In this document: in pieces, positions 5,274 through 6,145 of the stretch
How positions within the stretch are numbered: position 1 is the first letter of the stretch
Layout: each line of letters begins with the position of its first letter
Assembly (NCBI GenBank): GCA_012841485.1
Contig: DUUU01000277.1
Location: 1 to 6,145 of the forward strand
Direction: 5' to 3'
Length of the DNA stretch: 6,145 nucleotides
Origin: Armatimonadota bacterium
Lineage (GTDB): Bacteria; Armatimonadota; JAAZEB01
The notes under the pieces: generated by a model
Database searches by the model: none
What the model saw: only the letters and a program-made list of their open reading frames with translations
Told to the model about the DNA's origin: nothing
Program-made: the position numbers and the translations under genes

Positions 5274-6145
5274 GGCTTCGATCGTATCATAGTACCGCCC
5301 ATCTCCTCCAGCAGGCGGACGATAGAGGCGGCGGCGTCGGGCCGGGCAAGCGAGCGGCTGGCGGCTGAGGCGCGCTGGCGCGCTTCCCGGTTGTTGAGGT
5401 AGAAGAGGACGGCCTCCGCGAGGCCCTCCGGGGTCAACTCCGCATCGGGAAGGAGTCGGCCGGCGCCGGCATCGGCAAGGGCACGCGCGTTGTAAGTCTG
5501 GTGATCGCCGACGGCATAGGGGTAGGGCACCATCACCGCGGGCAGCCCGCAGGTGGTCACCTCCGCGATGGTGGACGCGCCCGAGCGGCAGAGGATCAGA
5601 TCCGCGGCGGCATAGGCGTTTCCCATGTTCTCCAGGTAATCCACCGGCACGTAACCGCGGCCGACCAGCTGTGTGGTGGCGGCCTTCACCCCCTCGATGT
5701 TGGCGCGCCCCGTCTGGTGCAGGATCTGCGCGCCGGCATCCAGCAGCGCCGGCGCCGCCGCGATGACGGCGTTGTTGATCGAGCGCGCGCCCGCGCTGCC
5801 GCCGACGACGAGGAGCGTGGGTCGGTCGGGATCCAGCCCGAAGGCCTTTCGGGCGGCGACCGGTTCTCCCCCGCCGATGTCCGGGCGCACTGGCGTGCCG
5901 GTGAGGACCACGCGCGCCTCTGCTTTGGGCCCGAAGCGCGGGCCGCACTCGGCGTAGGCAACGGCGATGCGACGCGCCCACCGCGAGAGAAGGAGGATGG
6001 TGCGCCCGGGAATGGCGTTTGGCTCGAAGAGGAGCATCGGGACGCGGCGGAGGGCGGCGGCAAAGCCGAGGGCCGCGCCGGCGTAGCCGCCGGTGCTGGC
6101 AATCGCGTCCGGGCGCTCGCGCGCCAGGAGACGCGCGGCGGCGAC
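5270..6145 (-). CDS. murG: MurG, UDP-GlcNAc:lipid I N-acetylglucosaminyltransferase (5'-truncated by window edge)
   Basis: MurG transfers GlcNAc from UDP-GlcNAc to lipid I at the inner face of the membrane, giving lipid II. The frame stays open to the right edge, so 291 C-terminal residues are present and roughly the first 80 are missing, including the N-terminal glycine-rich loop. Numbering from the first visible residue, the family motifs are STGGY (17-21), FEPNAIPG (40-47, the counterpart of HEQNxxPG, with Phe replacing the usual His), TGTPVRPDI (82-90), the glycine-rich loop VVGGSAGA (113-120) and CRSGASTIAE (186-195, the UDP-GlcNAc-binding segment with its conserved Glu). DHQTYNA (214-220) corresponds to the usual Q-x-x-N-A region. 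The internal Met at 6037 is not the start, because recognisable MurG sequence continues upstream of it. The stop codon TGA overlaps the start of the next gene as ATGA, which suggests translational coupling. Confidence 0.96.
   Translation of the reverse strand, partial: VAAARLLARERPDAIASTGGYAGAALGFAAALRRVPMLLFEPNAIPGRTILLLSRWARRIAVAYAECGPRFGPKAEARVVLTGTPVRPDIGGGEPVAARKAFGLDPDRPTLLVVGGSAGARSINNAVIAAAPALLDAGAQILHQTGRANIEGVKAATTQLVGRGYVPVDYLENMGNAYAAADLILCRSGASTIAEVTTCGLPAVMVPYPYAVGDHQTYNARALADAGAGRLLPDAELTPEGLAEAVLFYLNNREARQRASAASRSLARPDAAASIVRLLEEMGGTMIRSKP

Noticed and set aside
5274..5981. Upstream extension of the Mur ligase frame to 5981 (704 codons)
   Set aside because: The added part is an out-of-frame reading of murG, rich in Arg and Pro. 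The family N-terminus begins exactly at the ATG at 5273.

Overview
The window is a GC-rich stretch of bacterial chromosome. Every gene I can support lies on the minus strand, so transcription runs from position 6145 towards 1. It is a piece of a division and cell-wall (dcw) cluster. In transcription order the genes are murG (its start lies beyond the right edge), a Mur ligase of the Mpl/MurC group, a DUF1611 (DgcN-like) protein, ddl, ftsQ, and a DUF881 membrane protein. Together these cover lipid II formation (MurG), ligation of peptide or alanine to UDP-MurNAc (Mpl/MurC-like), D-Ala-D-Ala synthesis (Ddl) and the divisome (FtsQ), plus two poorly characterised proteins.

Layout. murG and the Mur ligase share a 4-base ATGA overlap. 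A 121-base gap with two predicted RNA stem-loops follows, and then the DUF1611 gene with a strong Shine-Dalgarno. DUF1611 to ddl is 38 bases from the preferred ddl start (17 from an upstream alternative). ddl to ftsQ is 12 bases. ftsQ and the DUF881 gene overlap by 29 bases. This looks like one operon whose only real gap is in front of DUF1611. I found no clear promoter or intrinsic terminator.

The unusual part is the middle. The slot that often holds murC and murB instead holds a ligase resembling Mpl, the murein-tripeptide recycling ligase, followed by a DUF1611 protein. One characterised branch of DUF1611 (DgcN) N-acetylates D-glutamate, and D-Glu is a component of both the murein stem peptide and the Mpl substrate. 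A link between peptide recycling or D-Glu handling and murein synthesis is therefore a reasonable hypothesis, not a demonstrated function.

Organism. The gene order (murG, murC-type ligase, ddl, ftsQ, then DUF881), the high GC and the DUF881 protein suggest a deep-branching didermic or Gram-positive-like lineage, such as Armatimonadota, Chloroflexota or a relative. This is a weak inference from context. There are no RNA genes, mobile elements or CRISPR arrays in the window.
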